NCBI RefSeq assembly: GCF_011382965.1
Contig: NZ_CP049934.1
Span: 2,852,001 to 2,916,000, forward strand
Direction: 5' to 3'
Length of the DNA stretch: 64,000 nucleotides
Source of the DNA: Leucobacter insecticola
GTDB taxonomy: Bacteria > Actinomycetota > Actinomycetes > Actinomycetales > Microbacteriaceae
Shown: in pieces, positions 1 through 10,196 of the stretch
Layout of the letters: every line of letters begins with the position of its first letter
Numbering within the stretch: position 1 is the first letter of the stretch
Made by a program: the position numbers and the translations under genes
Notes under the pieces: generated by a model
Database searches by the model: none
Told to the model about the DNA's origin: nothing
Seen by the model: only the letters and a program-made list of their open reading frames with translations

Positions 1-2
1 CA

Positions 3-1168
3 CCCCGATCCGCGGGGCCAGGGCTCCTGGGGATGTTCGCCTCGTCCTCGATGGAAAATGAGCGCCGGATCCCGATCCACCCCGAACACCTCGACCGAAT
101 CAGCCCGGCACTCAGATCCCGGTTCGTTGTCGAGCACGGCTACGGCGCAGACTTCGGACTCACCGATGAGCGCCTGGCTTCGCTCGTGGGGCGGGTCACC
201 TCGCGTCAGGAAGTGATCGACAGCGCGGACACGATCCTGCTCCCAAAACCGCAGCACGAGGAGGTGCGGGCGCTGCGAGACGGGCAGACCCTGTGGGGGT
301 GGCCACACTGCGTGCAGGACCGAGAAGTGACCGATATCGCGATCGAAAAGCGTCTGACCCTGATCGCGTTTGAAGCGATGAACCACTGGACAAGCTCCGG
401 CAGTTTTGGGCTGCACGTCTTTCACAAAAATAACGAACTCGCCGGCTACTGCTCCGTGCTACACGCGCTGCAACTCACGGGGTCGACCGGCGACTACGGG
501 CGGCGTCTCAGCGCGGCCGTAATCGGTTTCGGGGCGACGGCCCGCGGCGCAGTGACCGCACTGAACGCGCTCGGGATCCACGATGTGGTTGTGCTCACCC
601 ACCGAGAGATCGCTGCGGTGGGATCCCCATCCCCTCCGCTCACATGATGCAGATAGAACCACCTGAGCCTTCGGTGGCACCCGGGTCTGGCCTGCGACCC
701 CGACAAGCGCGGGATCTGGCGCAGCGCGAGGTGCTCACCGACGACGGCCCCGTCGCCCTCGCCCCGTACCTCGCGGGCCACGACATCGTGGTGAACTGCA
801 CGCTGCAGGATCCGGACGAACCGCTGATGTTCTTGAACGATGGGGATCTCGAACGGTTCCGACCGGGAAGCCTCCTCATTGACGTGTCGTGCGACGAAGG
901 CATGGGTTTTTCGTTTGCGCGGCCGACCACCTTCGATGACCCGATGATCCAATTGCGCAACGGCGTGAGTTACTACGGCGGGGACCACAGTCCCTCGTAC
1001 CTCTGGAACGCCACAAGCTGGGAGGTCAGTGAGGCGCTGCTCCCCTTCATCGAGGTGGTGCTTGACGGTGCGTCTGCGTGGGGAAGGAATCCGTCAATTG
1101 CGCGCGCCATCGAGATCCGGGGCGGGATAATTGTGAACGAGGCGATCACACGCTTTCAGGGGAGGTAG
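3..1168 (+). pseudogene. N5-(carboxyethyl)ornithine synthase-like dehydrogenase, frameshifted and cut by the window edge
   Basis: The two reading frames (up to 647, then from about 629) together encode one member of the alanine dehydrogenase/PNT superfamily. It most resembles N5-(carboxyethyl)ornithine synthases, NAD(P)H-dependent enzymes that join pyruvate to the side-chain amine of ornithine or lysine. The N-terminal half carries KENERR-like 'MENERRIPIHP' and 'FEAMNHWTS'. A Rossmann loop 'AVIGFGATARGAV' follows near residue 165. The second frame holds 'DIVVNCTLQDPDEP' and 'DVSCDEGMGFSFARPTTF'. The frame is lost around the C runs at 625-634, and adding one C joins '..VGSP' to 'IPSAH..'. The frame is open to the left edge and the ATG at 33 has no ribosome-binding site, so the true start is probably outside. 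The family is clear but the substrate is not. Confidence 0.75.
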
Positions 1169-1262
1169 CTTGCGGGGTTTGGCGGCGGCCGACCGATGCG
1201 GTCTGCATGCCGAGCATGACACCCTGCAACCGAGATCCGCGAGACACGGGCAGACTAGAGGC

Positions 1263-1703
1263 ATGGACGATCTGCGTGTGCCACCCGGGCCCGGTGCCCC
1301 GCACGGGATCACCGTGCCCGCGGCAGAGCTCACGGAACAGTTTTCGCGTTCATCCGGTCCCGGCGGGCAGGGGGTCAACACCACCGACTCGCGCGTGCAG
1401 CTCAGCCTCGACCTCGCCGCGACCTCCGCGCTCGACGACGCTCAGCGTGCGCTCGCCCTTGCGGCACTTGCGAGCAGACTGAACGGCAACGTGTTGGCCA
1501 TCTCCGCATCCGAAGAGCGCAGTCAACGCCAAAACCGAATCCTGGCACGGGAGCGCCTCGCGGAGCTGTTGCGCGAGGCCGTGATCCCGCACCTCGAACG
1601 ACGCCCCACCAAGCCGAGCAGAGGCGCAAAGCGACGGCGCCTCGATGCGAAAAAGCGGCGCGGCGAGGTCAAGCAGCAGCGTCAGCGTCCGCGATCAGAT
1701 TAG
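1263..1703 (+). CDS. arfB: Alternative ribosome-rescue factor ArfB (peptidyl-tRNA hydrolase, RF1-like)
   Basis: A 146-residue protein of the ArfB/YaeJ family, which hydrolyses peptidyl-tRNA on stalled ribosomes without needing a stop codon. The class I release-factor catalytic motif GGQ is at residues 34-36, inside 'SSGPGGQGVNT'. The last 30 or so residues are a lysine/arginine-rich tail ('RGAKRRRLDAKKRRGEVK'), as in ArfB, which threads such a tail into the empty mRNA channel. The frame is open upstream, but homology begins at the ATG at 1263. It has no codon-recognition domain, so it is not RF1 or RF2. It stands alone, followed by a GC-rich hairpin and a palindromic repeat. Confidence 0.9.
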   Translation: MDDLRVPPGPGAPHGITVPAAELTEQFSRSSGPGGQGVNTTDSRVQLSLDLAATSALDDAQRALALAALASRLNGNVLAISASEERSQRQNRILARERLAELLREAVIPHLERRPTKPSRGAKRRRLDAKKRRGEVKQQRQRPRSD

Positions 1704-1704
1704 G

Positions 1705-1728
1705 CCCGGGGATGGGGGCTGCCCCGGG
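1705..1728 (+). terminator. GC-rich hairpin after arfB
   Basis: The inverted repeat CCCGGGG (1705-1711) / CCCCGGG (1722-1728) has a 10-base loop and starts just after the arfB stop. There is no T tract. It may stop transcription from arfB or belong to the adjoining palindromic repeat. Confidence 0.4.
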
Positions 1729-1729
1729 G

Positions 1730-1823
1730 TGACGAGCGTCTCCAAAACTGACGAGTGTCTCCCAAACCCGCACAGGTTTACCCGAGGATAAGGGGGACGC
1801 TCGTCAGCTTGGGGGACGCTCGT
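1730..1823. repeat. Palindromic intergenic repeat, family A, copy 1
   Basis: The left arm holds two GACGAGNGTC half-sites (from 1731 and about 1750) and the right arm two inverted GGGGGACGCTCGT half-sites (about 1792-1806 and 1811-1823). A loop of about 30 bases separates the arms. The same architecture recurs at 23589-23686. It lies between the convergent arfB and ychF genes. Confidence 0.65.
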
Positions 1824-1873
1824 GGCACCGCACACACGGGTCGGGGCGGAGACGGGGATCCCCGCCAAAACCA

Positions 1874-2947
1874 CTAGACGTTGAAGCGCCACTCGCACAC
1901 GTCGCCGTCCTGCATGACGTACTCTTTGCCCTCCATGCGAGCCTTGCCCTTGGCACGCGCCTCGGCAACCGAACCGCACTCGACCAGATCCTCGAAGGAG
2001 ATGATCTCGCCCTTAATGAAGCCCTTTTCAAAGTCGGTGTGGATCGCGCCGGCGGCCTGCGGGGCAGTCGCGCCCTTCGGGATCGTCCACGCGCGCGCTT
2101 CCTTCGGCCCGGCGGTGAGGTACGTCTGCAGGCCGAGCGTGTCAAAGCCGACACGAGCGAGCTGATCCAGGCCGCTTTCCTCTTGACCAATGGAGGCCAG
2201 CAACTCGGCGGCGTCGGCCTCGTCGAGCTCAATCAATTCGCTCTCGAGCTTTGCGTCCAGGAAGATCGCCTTCGCCGGGGCAACCAGAGCAGCGAGCTCG
2301 TCGAGCTTCGCCTGATCCTGCAGCACTCCCTCATCAACGTTGAAGACGTACAGGAACGGCTTTGCGGTGAGCAAGCCGAGCTCGCGAATCGGCTCGATAT
2401 CGACGCCCGCAAGCGACAGCAGCTTGCCGTCGTTGAGTGCTGCCTGCGCGGCCTGCGCGGCCGTCACCACGCTCGCGTCGATCTTCTTCGACTTCAGTTC
2501 CTTCTCGAACCGCGGCAGCGCCTTCTCGACGGTCTGCAGGTCGGCGAGAATCAGCTCGGTGTTGATCGTCTCCATGTCGCTTGCGGGGTTCACACCGCCG
2601 TCGACGTGGATCACGTCGGGATCGGTGAAGCCGCGCACGACCTGCGCGATCGCGTCAGCCTCGCGGATGTTCGCGAGGAACTGGTTACCGAGACCCTCCC
2701 CCTCACTCGCACCGCGCACAATTCCCGCGATGTCAACGAAGCTGACGGGCGCCGGCAACAGCCGCTCGGATCCGAAAATCTCAGCAAGCTTGTTCAGCCG
2801 CGGGTCGGGAAGGTTCACCACCCCAATGTTCGGCTCAATCGTCGCGAACGGATAGTTCGCCGCGAGCGCGTCGTTTGAGGTCAACGCGTTGAACAGCGTC
2901 GACTTACCTACGTTGGGGAGACCTACGATACCTATTGTTAGAGCCAC
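1874..2947 (-). CDS. ychF: Ribosome-binding ATPase YchF (OLA1 family)
   Basis: A 357-residue P-loop protein of the Obg-related YchF/OLA1 family, the usual length. The P-loop 'GLPNVGKST' is at residues 9-17 and 'DIAGIVRGA' follows near 70. In place of the NKxD guanine-specificity motif it has the family-typical 'NVDE', which explains its preference for ATP over GTP. A coiled-coil insert ('[19 protein letters not shown]') comes next, and a C-terminal TGS domain ends in '..[15 protein letters not shown]'. Such proteins bind 70S ribosomes and act in translation and stress responses. It stands as a single gene, convergent with arfB. Confidence 0.95.
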   Translation of the reverse strand: MALTIGIVGLPNVGKSTLFNALTSNDALAANYPFATIEPNIGVVNLPDPRLNKLAEIFGSERLLPAPVSFVDIAGIVRGASEGEGLGNQFLANIREADAIAQVVRGFTDPDVIHVDGGVNPASDMETINTELILADLQTVEKALPRFEKELKSKKIDASVVTAAQAAQAALNDGKLLSLAGVDIEPIRELGLLTAKPFLYVFNVDEGVLQDQAKLDELAALVAPAKAIFLDAKLESELIELDEADAAELLASIGQEESGLDQLARVGFDTLGLQTYLTAGPKEARAWTIPKGATAPQAAGAIHTDFEKGFIKGEIISFEDLVECGSVAEARAKGKARMEGKEYVMQDGDVCEWRFNV

Positions 2948-2994
2948 GAGGCACCAGTCTACGCGGCTTGCGCTCGGTTATCCGACTCCGCGCG

Positions 2995-3414
2995 TCACAC
3001 CGCGGGCGGCCAGACCCCGATAATCACCGCCATCACCAGCACCGTCACAAGCTCGTGCGCGATATTCATGATGGTCAGCGCGGCCGGGCGCCCCTCGAAG
3101 GCGTCGTGGGTGATGAAGCGCGACGCGGTGAATCCTGCCCACAGGATCACTCCGGTGAGCAGAGTGCCGACGAGGAAGGATCCGCCGTAAAACTCGAACG
3201 CGATCCAGCTGGCCCCGGCAAGCACCCAGGCCGAAATGAAGCTCACAATAACGGTGACCAGGATCGGCCCCACCGCTGATTTGCCGCTCGGATCGACCTT
3301 CGCGAGCCGCATCCAGGTTTTTCCGAACACCTTTGGCGTGTACCAGACTGTACCGACGAGCATCGTCGAGAGTGTCGCGAGCAGCACCGCCCAATAGTTA
3401 ATTTCAGGAATCAT
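2995..3414 (-). CDS. DUF1761 family small membrane protein
   Basis: A 139-residue protein with four predicted membrane helices, beginning 'MIPEINYWAVLLATLSTM'. The 'VGTVWYTPKVFGKTWM' loop after the first helix is typical of DUF1761. The function of the family is unknown. The start at 3414 is supported by an AGGAGG ribosome-binding site just upstream, so the longer open frame reaching 3768 is not used. It is divergent from the exonuclease gene, with an 84-base gap that must hold both promoters. Confidence 0.85.
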   Translation of the reverse strand: MIPEINYWAVLLATLSTMLVGTVWYTPKVFGKTWMRLAKVDPSGKSAVGPILVTVIVSFISAWVLAGASWIAFEFYGGSFLVGTLLTGVILWAGFTASRFITHDAFEGRPAALTIMNIAHELVTVLVMAVIIGVWPPAV

Positions 3415-3498
3415 GGTGTCCTCCTTGACTCGTGACTGCGCGTGTGCGCTTTTCACTATCATCCCACCAATGTCGGATGCATGTGCCAGGATCGTTGT

Positions 3499-4083
3499 GT
3501 GCCCGTCGACTTCACCGCTCTGGATTTTGAGACCGCCAACAGCCACCCGTCTTCTGCTTGCTCGGTGGGGCTGGTGCGCGTTCGCGGCGGGATCGTGGTG
3601 GATCGCGCATATTGGCTCATCAGCCCGCCTACCGCGCACGCCCAGTTCTTGCCGTTCAATATTAAGATTCACGGCATCACACCGGAGATGGTCGCGGATG
3701 CGCTGAGCTGGGAGGAGCAACTCGGCGATCTGACGTCGTTCATCGGTGACGATATCGCCGTCGCGCACAATGCGAGTTTCGACATGGGCGTGATCAAGGC
3801 CGCCTGCGCTGAGACCGTCACCCCCACGCCGCGTCTCAAATATCTGTGCAGCGTGCAGGTGTCACGAAAAACCTATGAGATCCCCTCGCATCGCCTCCCG
3901 CTGGCTGCGGAAGCCGCGGGCTTTGGCGAGTTTGCACACCACGATGCGCTCGCTGATGCTGAGGCGTGCGCCGCGATCATCAGCGATGCCGCCCGCAGGC
4001 ATGAGGTTCAAGATTTGCTATCGCTTGCCAAGAAGACTGGGCTGCGCGTGCAGCAGCTGAAGGCGATACCGCTGAAGTTGTAA
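3499..4083 (+). CDS. DnaQ-like DEDDh 3'-5' exonuclease
   Basis: About 194 residues with the RNase T/DnaQ exonuclease fold. The catalytic acidic residues are visible in 'FTALDFETAN' (motif I, D and E), 'HNASFD' (motif II) and 'HHDALADAEA' (motif III, H then D). It resembles the polymerase III epsilon-like stand-alone exonucleases used in DNA repair or trimming. I prefer the GTG start at 3499, since homology begins 'VPVDFTALDFE' and AGGA lies seven bases upstream. ATGs at 3442 and 3481 are in frame but add unrelated residues. The role is inferred from family; the substrate is unknown. Confidence 0.82.
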   Translation: MPVDFTALDFETANSHPSSACSVGLVRVRGGIVVDRAYWLISPPTAHAQFLPFNIKIHGITPEMVADALSWEEQLGDLTSFIGDDIAVAHNASFDMGVIKAACAETVTPTPRLKYLCSVQVSRKTYEIPSHRLPLAAEAAGFGEFAHHDALADAEACAAIISDAARRHEVQDLLSLAKKTGLRVQQLKAIPLKL

Positions 4084-4169
4084 TTCGGGGTCCAGGATCC
4101 CCGCAAACCGTCAATGTCCGAGGCTGCTCGTAACGTAAGACCCAGTCTCCAACCCAAAGGATTTTCGCC

Positions 4170-5636
4170 GTGGAACCCATCGCACTCGCACTCAATATCA
4201 TTGCTCTGCTCGTTTCTGTTTCGGTCCTCATCGTGGTGCTGGTGTTGAACCGGTCGAAGCGGGGAGGCTCCTCCTCAGACACCCTCGGCGGCGACCTACG
4301 CCAGGAATTTGCGACCCAGCGCGGCGAGCTCGGTCAAAGCCTCACAGTGATGCAGCAGCAACTCACTCAGGGGCTCACTGTGCTCAACGATCGCTTCCAC
4401 TCCACCTCGCAGGCGTCCCTGCAGTCGCAGGTCGATCTGAAGGCGGCGATTGAGTCGCGCTTCGAAGAGCTCCGCCTTGCGAATGAGGCGAAGCTGGAGC
4501 AGGTGCGCACCACGGTCGATGAGAAACTGCAGGGCACGCTCAAGACCGCGCTGGCCGAAAACGCACAGCGCGTGCAAACACTCACGGATACTCACGTTGC
4601 CAAGCAGGCGGAGCTGCAAGAGACGCTCCGCTCAGAACTCGAGAAGCTCCGTCAGGGCAACGAGGCAAAGCTTGAAAAGATGCGTGAGACAGTCGATGAA
4701 AAGCTGCAGGGCACGCTTGAGAAGCGGCTGGGCGAGTCCTTCAAGCTCGTCAGCGATCGTTTGGAGCAGGTACAAAAGGGTCTCGGGGAGATGCAGACGC
4801 TCGCCTCAGACGTTGGCGGGTTGAAGCGTGTGCTCACCAATGTGAAGAGCCGCGGCAGCTGGGGCGAGGTGCAGTTGGAGCGCCAGCTCGAAGACATTAT
4901 GACTCCGGAACAGTATGAGCAAAACGCGGTGATCCGGCCAGGATCAGCGGAACGCGTCGAGTTTGCGGTGAAGCTCCCCGGCCGCGGCGAGACCGAGCGT
5001 GTACTGCTGCCGATTGACTCGAAGTTCCCCCAGGAAGACTACGAGCGCCTGCTTGAGGCGCAGGAGAGCGGCGAGAAAGAAGCGGTCGAGGCCGCCACGA
5101 AGGTGCTCGAGCGCGTGATCCTCACCCAGGCAAAACTCATCGCCGAAAAGTACATCGTTCCCCCGCACAGCACCGACTTCGCGATTATGTATCTGCCCAC
5201 CGAGGGGCTCTTTGCGGAGGTCGTGCGCAGGCCCGGGCTCGCAAGCAAACTGCAGAACGAGTTGCGCGTCATCGTGACCGGACCGACAACGCTGGGGTCG
5301 CTGCTCAACAGTCTGCAGATGGGATTCCGCACGCTCGCAATTGAGGAGCGAAGCTCCGAAGTTTGGAAGGTGCTGAGCGCGGCAAAGCAAGAGTTCCAGA
5401 AGTACGGTCAGGTGTGGGAGAAGCTCGAAAAGCAGCTTGCCACCGCACAAAACACGGTTCACGAGGCCGGCGTGCGCACCAGAGCCGTCACCAAGCAGCT
5501 CCGCTCGGTCGAGACCCTCGGGACCGAGATTACCGGTGCCTCCGCCCTCGGTATCGAACCACTCGGTGTCGACCCCGAGCCGTCAGACTCGCTGAGTTCC
5601 CTCGCGCCCGATGAAGCTGAAGACGCTTCAGCCTGA
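4170..5636 (+). CDS. rmuC: DNA recombination protein RmuC homologue
   Basis: A 488-residue protein. A single membrane helix (about residues 8-28) is followed by a long coiled coil (about 45-205) with near-duplicated 'EAKLEQVRTTVDEKLQGTL' and 'EAKLEKMRETVDEKLQGTL' segments. The C-terminal RmuC domain (about 215-430) includes 'SRGSWGEVQLERQLEDIM', 'LPIDSKFPQEDYERL' and 'LRVIVTGPTTLGSLLNSLQ'. RmuC proteins have a PD-(D/E)xK nuclease-like core and limit recombination between inverted repeats. The gene is monocistronic and convergent with the DUF4241 gene. Confidence 0.93.
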   Translation: MEPIALALNIIALLVSVSVLIVVLVLNRSKRGGSSSDTLGGDLRQEFATQRGELGQSLTVMQQQLTQGLTVLNDRFHSTSQASLQSQVDLKAAIESRFEELRLANEAKLEQVRTTVDEKLQGTLKTALAENAQRVQTLTDTHVAKQAELQETLRSELEKLRQGNEAKLEKMRETVDEKLQGTLEKRLGESFKLVSDRLEQVQKGLGEMQTLASDVGGLKRVLTNVKSRGSWGEVQLERQLEDIMTPEQYEQNAVIRPGSAERVEFAVKLPGRGETERVLLPIDSKFPQEDYERLLEAQESGEKEAVEAATKVLERVILTQAKLIAEKYIVPPHSTDFAIMYLPTEGLFAEVVRRPGLASKLQNELRVIVTGPTTLGSLLNSLQMGFRTLAIEERSSEVWKVLSAAKQEFQKYGQVWEKLEKQLATAQNTVHEAGVRTRAVTKQLRSVETLGTEITGASALGIEPLGVDPEPSDSLSSLAPDEAEDASA

Positions 5637-5693
5637 GTCAAGTTCGCGCTCTCGTCGGCACCGAGCGCCCCAACCCCCGGGCTAGTCTGCAAA

Positions 5694-5712
5694 GAGCCTA
5701 GAGCTTAGGCTC
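5694..5712. terminator. Hairpin between convergent rmuC and DUF4241 genes
   Basis: GAGCCTA (5694-5700) pairs with TAGGCTC (5706-5712) across five bases. It overlaps the stop codon of the minus-strand gene and could serve both directions. There is no clear T tract. Confidence 0.4.
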
Positions 5713-6517
5713 CAAACAGTCGTGCGAAGAACCCCAGGTTCCGGTCACGTTCAGCGTCGCGCAGGAATTCTTTCTCAATCTGCTCTTCTGTAATGGCGTC
5801 CAAACTTCGCCCCTCGAACGCCCCCAGACGTGGGCACAGCTCCCCGATCACCAGCATGTCGATGTGGATGCCGGTGAGACGCCCCTCAGCGTCACGCGTC
5901 TCAAGAATCGGATGGCGCTGGTCGAGACGAGCAATCACGATGACAATGTTCTCAGCGTTGATCGAGCGAGGCAGTTTGGTGTTCAGCGCCCCCGAGATCT
6001 TGTTGTCCTCCGCGCCCATCTGGGCAAACCATCCGCGATCCTCCGCTGCAATCACCGTGTCATACCAGGTGTCAGGGTCCGCAGGCATGCCTTGCTGCAC
6101 CCCGCGCTCATCGGCAATCGCGACGGTACCAAGATTAGAGGTTGGCACGCCAAATAAGCCGGCGATACCGCCCAAGCCGTCCGCCGGCGCCTCATCCCAA
6201 TCGACAGACTCCGGATCCACAACTGCCGGTGCAAGCGACACCGTGGGCTCCTCAGAGAACACCACACTGAGATACGCCTCGCGCTTCTCGCGGAGCTCAT
6301 ACCTTTCAGGCAGGATCGCCGAGGTCAAGCGAACAGCATACGACCCCGGCGGCACGGACACCACCAGTGGCGTTTCAAGCCAGATCGCATCACTGATCGC
6401 AAGACGACCTGAAGGGACGCGCAACGTCCCGAGCTCTTCCACGACCAGTTCGGTCTATTGCCCGTCGGCCAGCATCGCCGGCCCCTGACGCAAAGCAAAG
6501 AATTGTTGCAGGTTCAC
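5705..6517 (-). pseudogene. DUF4241 domain protein interrupted by an in-frame amber codon
   Basis: The long frame from 6442 encodes a DUF4241 protein ('ELGTLRVPSGRLAISDAIW', 'GSYAVRLTSAILPERYELR', 'WYDTVIAAEDRGWFAQMG'). In the same frame a coding-like stretch from the GTG at 6517 reads 'VNLQQFFALRQGPAMLADGQ', then TAG (6457-6455), then 'TELVVEELGTLRVPSG'. The stop thus lies inside what looks like one continuous N-terminus. The 6517 start is five bases after the glpX stop, which suggests co-transcription with glpX. Translation could restart at the GTG at 6442 and give 245 residues. A C-to-T change (CAG to TAG) would explain the stop, unlike the homopolymer frameshifts elsewhere. The function of DUF4241 is unknown. 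Confidence 0.6.
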
Positions 6518-6522
6518 GCCGG

Positions 6523-7506
6523 TTAATCCCAACGGCTAGGATCCATGTCGCTCGTAATGTGGCGGATCGTGCCAGAGTACGAACGCATGACAATGCTCTC
6601 AGCCCGCAGGAACGGTCCACGGCGCTGCACGCCCTCAACGAAGTCTGCCGAGGTGATCCCGGTCGCTACGAAGTAGGCATTGTCACTCGACACCAAGTCG
6701 TTCGCCTCGAGCACTCGAGAAAGATCATGACCGGCATCGATTGCGCGGGCACGTTCCTCGTCATCCTTCGGCCACAGGCGGCCCTGGATTACACCGCCAA
6801 GCGCCTTCACAGCGCACGCGGTAATGATGCCCTCCGGGGTGCCGCCGATCCCGACGCACAGGTCGACACGGGAGTCCCAGCGAGCAGCGTTCACGCCGCC
6901 TGCAACATCACCGTCCATGATGAGCCTGGTGCCAGCGCCCGCCTCACGAATATCAGCGATGAGCTGGTCGTGACGGGGGCGATCCAGCACGGCAACACGA
7001 ATATCGGAAACGTCGACTCCCTTGGCCTTCGCCAATGCGCGAATGTTGTCACCGATGGGGCGGTCAATATCGACGACGCCGACGCCCTCGGGCCCGCACA
7101 CCAGCTTGTCCATGTAGAAAACAGCGGAAGGATCGTACATGCTTCCGCGATCCGCGACCGCAATCACCGAGAGCGCGCCAGCGCGTCCCTCAGCCGCGAG
7201 GCGGGTACCGTCGATCGGGTCAACCGCAACATCGCAGTCTGCACCCAGGCCGTTGCCGACAACTTCGCCGTTGTAGAGCCAGGGGGCGTCGTCTTTCTCA
7301 CCCTCACCGATCACCACGGTGCCCGTCATGTTCACCGTCGAGAGGAAGCGGCGCATCGCGTCAACGGCGGCGCCATCGGCAGCATTCTTATCGCCGCGCC
7401 CCACCCAGGGGGTGGCACGCATCGCGGCAGCTTCGGTCGCGCGCACCAGCTCCATCGCGAGGTTACGGTCGGGCTGCCACTCACCAAGAGAATTCGCTTC
7501 AGTCAT
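6523..7506 (-). CDS. glpX: Class II fructose-1,6-bisphosphatase
   Basis: A 327-residue GlpX enzyme that hydrolyses fructose-1,6-bisphosphate to fructose-6-phosphate in gluconeogenesis. Metal and phosphate motifs are visible: '[18 protein letters not shown]' near residue 70, '[17 protein letters not shown]' near 95 and '[20 protein letters not shown]' near 220. I take the ATG at 7506 ('[10 protein letters not shown]'); an ATG two codons upstream at 7512 is an alternative. The gene is divergent from fba across about 80 bases, so opposing or shared control of the F6P/FBP node is plausible. Confidence 0.94.
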   Translation of the reverse strand: MTEANSLGEWQPDRNLAMELVRATEAAAMRATPWVGRGDKNAADGAAVDAMRRFLSTVNMTGTVVIGEGEKDDAPWLYNGEVVGNGLGADCDVAVDPIDGTRLAAEGRAGALSVIAVADRGSMYDPSAVFYMDKLVCGPEGVGVVDIDRPIGDNIRALAKAKGVDVSDIRVAVLDRPRHDQLIADIREAGAGTRLIMDGDVAGGVNAARWDSRVDLCVGIGGTPEGIITACAVKALGGVIQGRLWPKDDEERARAIDAGHDLSRVLEANDLVSSDNAYFVATGITSADFVEGVQRRGPFLRAESIVMRSYSGTIRHITSDMDPSRWD

Positions 7507-7585
7507 GAGCATAAGCCTACCGCGTAGACTTGGAGCCAAAGCGGCTTCTCGCCGCGATCCGCCACGACATCTAGGAGCACAACAC

Positions 7586-8613
<1,028 letters not shown>

Positions 8614-8614
<1 letters not shown>

Positions 8615-9510
8615 TGTCCGATCAGCAGAACGATTCACCGGCGGCAGACGAGACCGGCGAGGCATCCGGGACCCCCGACGCTTCACAGGCCACCGAGCCA
8701 GCCAAGGCCCCGGTGACCTCTGAGGTCCCGCAAGCGCCGGCGGCACGACCGCGGCCCGCATTTGGCGAGTACGCCCCGGAGGGCTGGGAATGGAAGCCGG
8801 AGGGGGCGGACGGCCCCGCGGCCGGAGGTGCAGGATCCATTCCCTCGCAGATTCCTTTCCCGGCGTCCTCAACCACCACCTCGGCCCGAGTCGCGGGGGT
8901 GCCGCACAATCTGGGGGTCGGTTCAAACGGCACGGGATCCCAGCAGGCGGCCGCGCCGCTGCAACAACCGCAGCGCTCCAACTCCAGCGGTGAACCCGAA
9001 CCCTACCGGGCGACGGTGGTGCCCGGTACGACAACGGCACCCGCCACGCCGGTGACGCCGGCCTACACGGGGCAGCCCGGCCAGTTCCTCCAGGCGGAGG
9101 CTCCCAAATCCCGCACCGCTGACCGCGTGATCACGATCCTGCTCCTCGGATTGGGGGCGCTTGGCGCATTGATCACGGCGAACACGATGCTTCTGCTGGG
9201 CTCCAGCTACACCCAGATCGCCGATGCACTTGACATTGAAAATTTCAAGCTCCCCGATTGGATGGACACCTTCTGCACGGTGAGCGCGATCGCCTTCATC
9301 GCGCTGTTCGCGGTGGTGCTCATCTTCTCGATTCAGCGCATGCGGGCACGAAAGCTGGCCTTCTGGGTGCCCCTTGTCGCCGGGGTTCTCGCGTTGGTGG
9401 CGATGTTTGTGCTGATGTCCATTGTGCTCGCGGGGCTCCCCGAGCTGACGAACAGCTTGAACGAGCCCGGCGCACTGCAGAAGCTGCTCGAGTATATGGC
9501 CACGATGTAG
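8614..9510 (+). CDS. DUF6264-like proline-rich membrane protein
   Basis: A 298-residue protein. A long disordered Pro/Ala/Gly-rich cytoplasmic segment (about 1-168) includes 'RPRPAFGEYAPEGWEWKP', the short conserved patch I associate with DUF6264. Three predicted membrane helices follow at about 172-196, 220-241 and 248-273. The function is unknown. It starts on the last base of the fba stop codon, so it is translationally coupled to fba. A strong hairpin follows it. Confidence 0.7.
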
Positions 9511-9523
9511 CCCAGCCCCGCAA

Positions 9524-9558
9524 AGCTGTCTCAGGACTGCGACAGCTCTGAGACAGCT
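9524..9558 (+). terminator. Hairpin after the fba operon
   Basis: The perfect 11-base inverted repeat AGCTGTCTCAG (9524-9534) / CTGAGACAGCT (9548-9558) has a 13-base loop and begins 14 bases after the stop codon. There is no obvious T tract. Confidence 0.55.
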
Positions 9559-9668
9559 CTGCAATCCATTAGGATAGTGGTGATCTTACTGTTGAGAGTA
9601 TTCCAGTACGCACTGGATTCGCATCAGTTTCGTTCTGGTGCGCACACCACAAACGAAAGAGGATCATC

Positions 9669-10196
9669 ATGCCCGTTTCGGCTGCTTCCACCCCGCTCCG
9701 AGCCCTAATCGCGCTTGCAACTCTGACCGCCGCTGTGAGCCTCGTCGGCTGCTCGGTCGACGCGAAGCCTGAAACCCCCGCCCCTAAGCCTGCGACGTCT
9801 GACTCACCGTCCAGCAACACCCAGAAGGAGACCGTCGACGAGAATTCGGACTCCAATAGCTCCGACTCTGATACATCCGCAAGCGGGCTGCGGGCAGACT
9901 ACCTCGATGCGGTCACCCGCACCGAAGACTGCGCAAGTGGCAGCGTCAGCATTGGCAGCTCCGGAGAGGTGGTGCAGATTCAGGGATCCTGCGCAAGCGT
10001 GACCGTGTCGGGCGACGGTTCAGTCGTGCTCGCTGACGACGTCGATTCCCTCACCGTGAGCGGCACCGGTGCGGTCGTGATCACCAAGAAGCTCGGCGCC
10101 GTCACCGCCTCGGGCATTGGCAACGTGGTCAGCTGGACGAATGGATCACCCACCATCTCTGACAGCGGCACCGGAAACGTGATCCAGCCCGAATAG
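9669..10196 (+). CDS. DUF3060 lipoprotein
   Basis: A 175-residue secreted lipoprotein. The signal peptide ends in the lipobox 'LVGC' with lipidated Cys28. A Ser/Asp/Pro-rich linker (about 35-75) leads to a repetitive beta-rich DUF3060 domain ('GSCASVTVSGDGSVVLADDV', 'VSGTGAVVITKKLGAV'), whose short repeats suggest a small beta-solenoid. Its TAG stop overlaps the GTG start of the response regulator, so the lipoprotein and the two-component system form one overlapping operon. A role as sensor partner or target of that system is inference. Confidence 0.8.
   Translation: MPVSAASTPLRALIALATLTAAVSLVGCSVDAKPETPAPKPATSDSPSSNTQKETVDENSDSNSSDSDTSASGLRADYLDAVTRTEDCASGSVSIGSSGEVVQIQGSCASVTVSGDGSVVLADDVDSLTVSGTGAVVITKKLGAVTASGIGNVVSWTNGSPTISDSGTGNVIQPE

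Noticed and set aside
3478..3499. Upstream ATG starts for the DnaQ-like exonuclease
   Set aside because: Residues before the GTG at 3499 are cysteine/histidine-rich and unlike the family, and the spacing to AGGA favours 3499.
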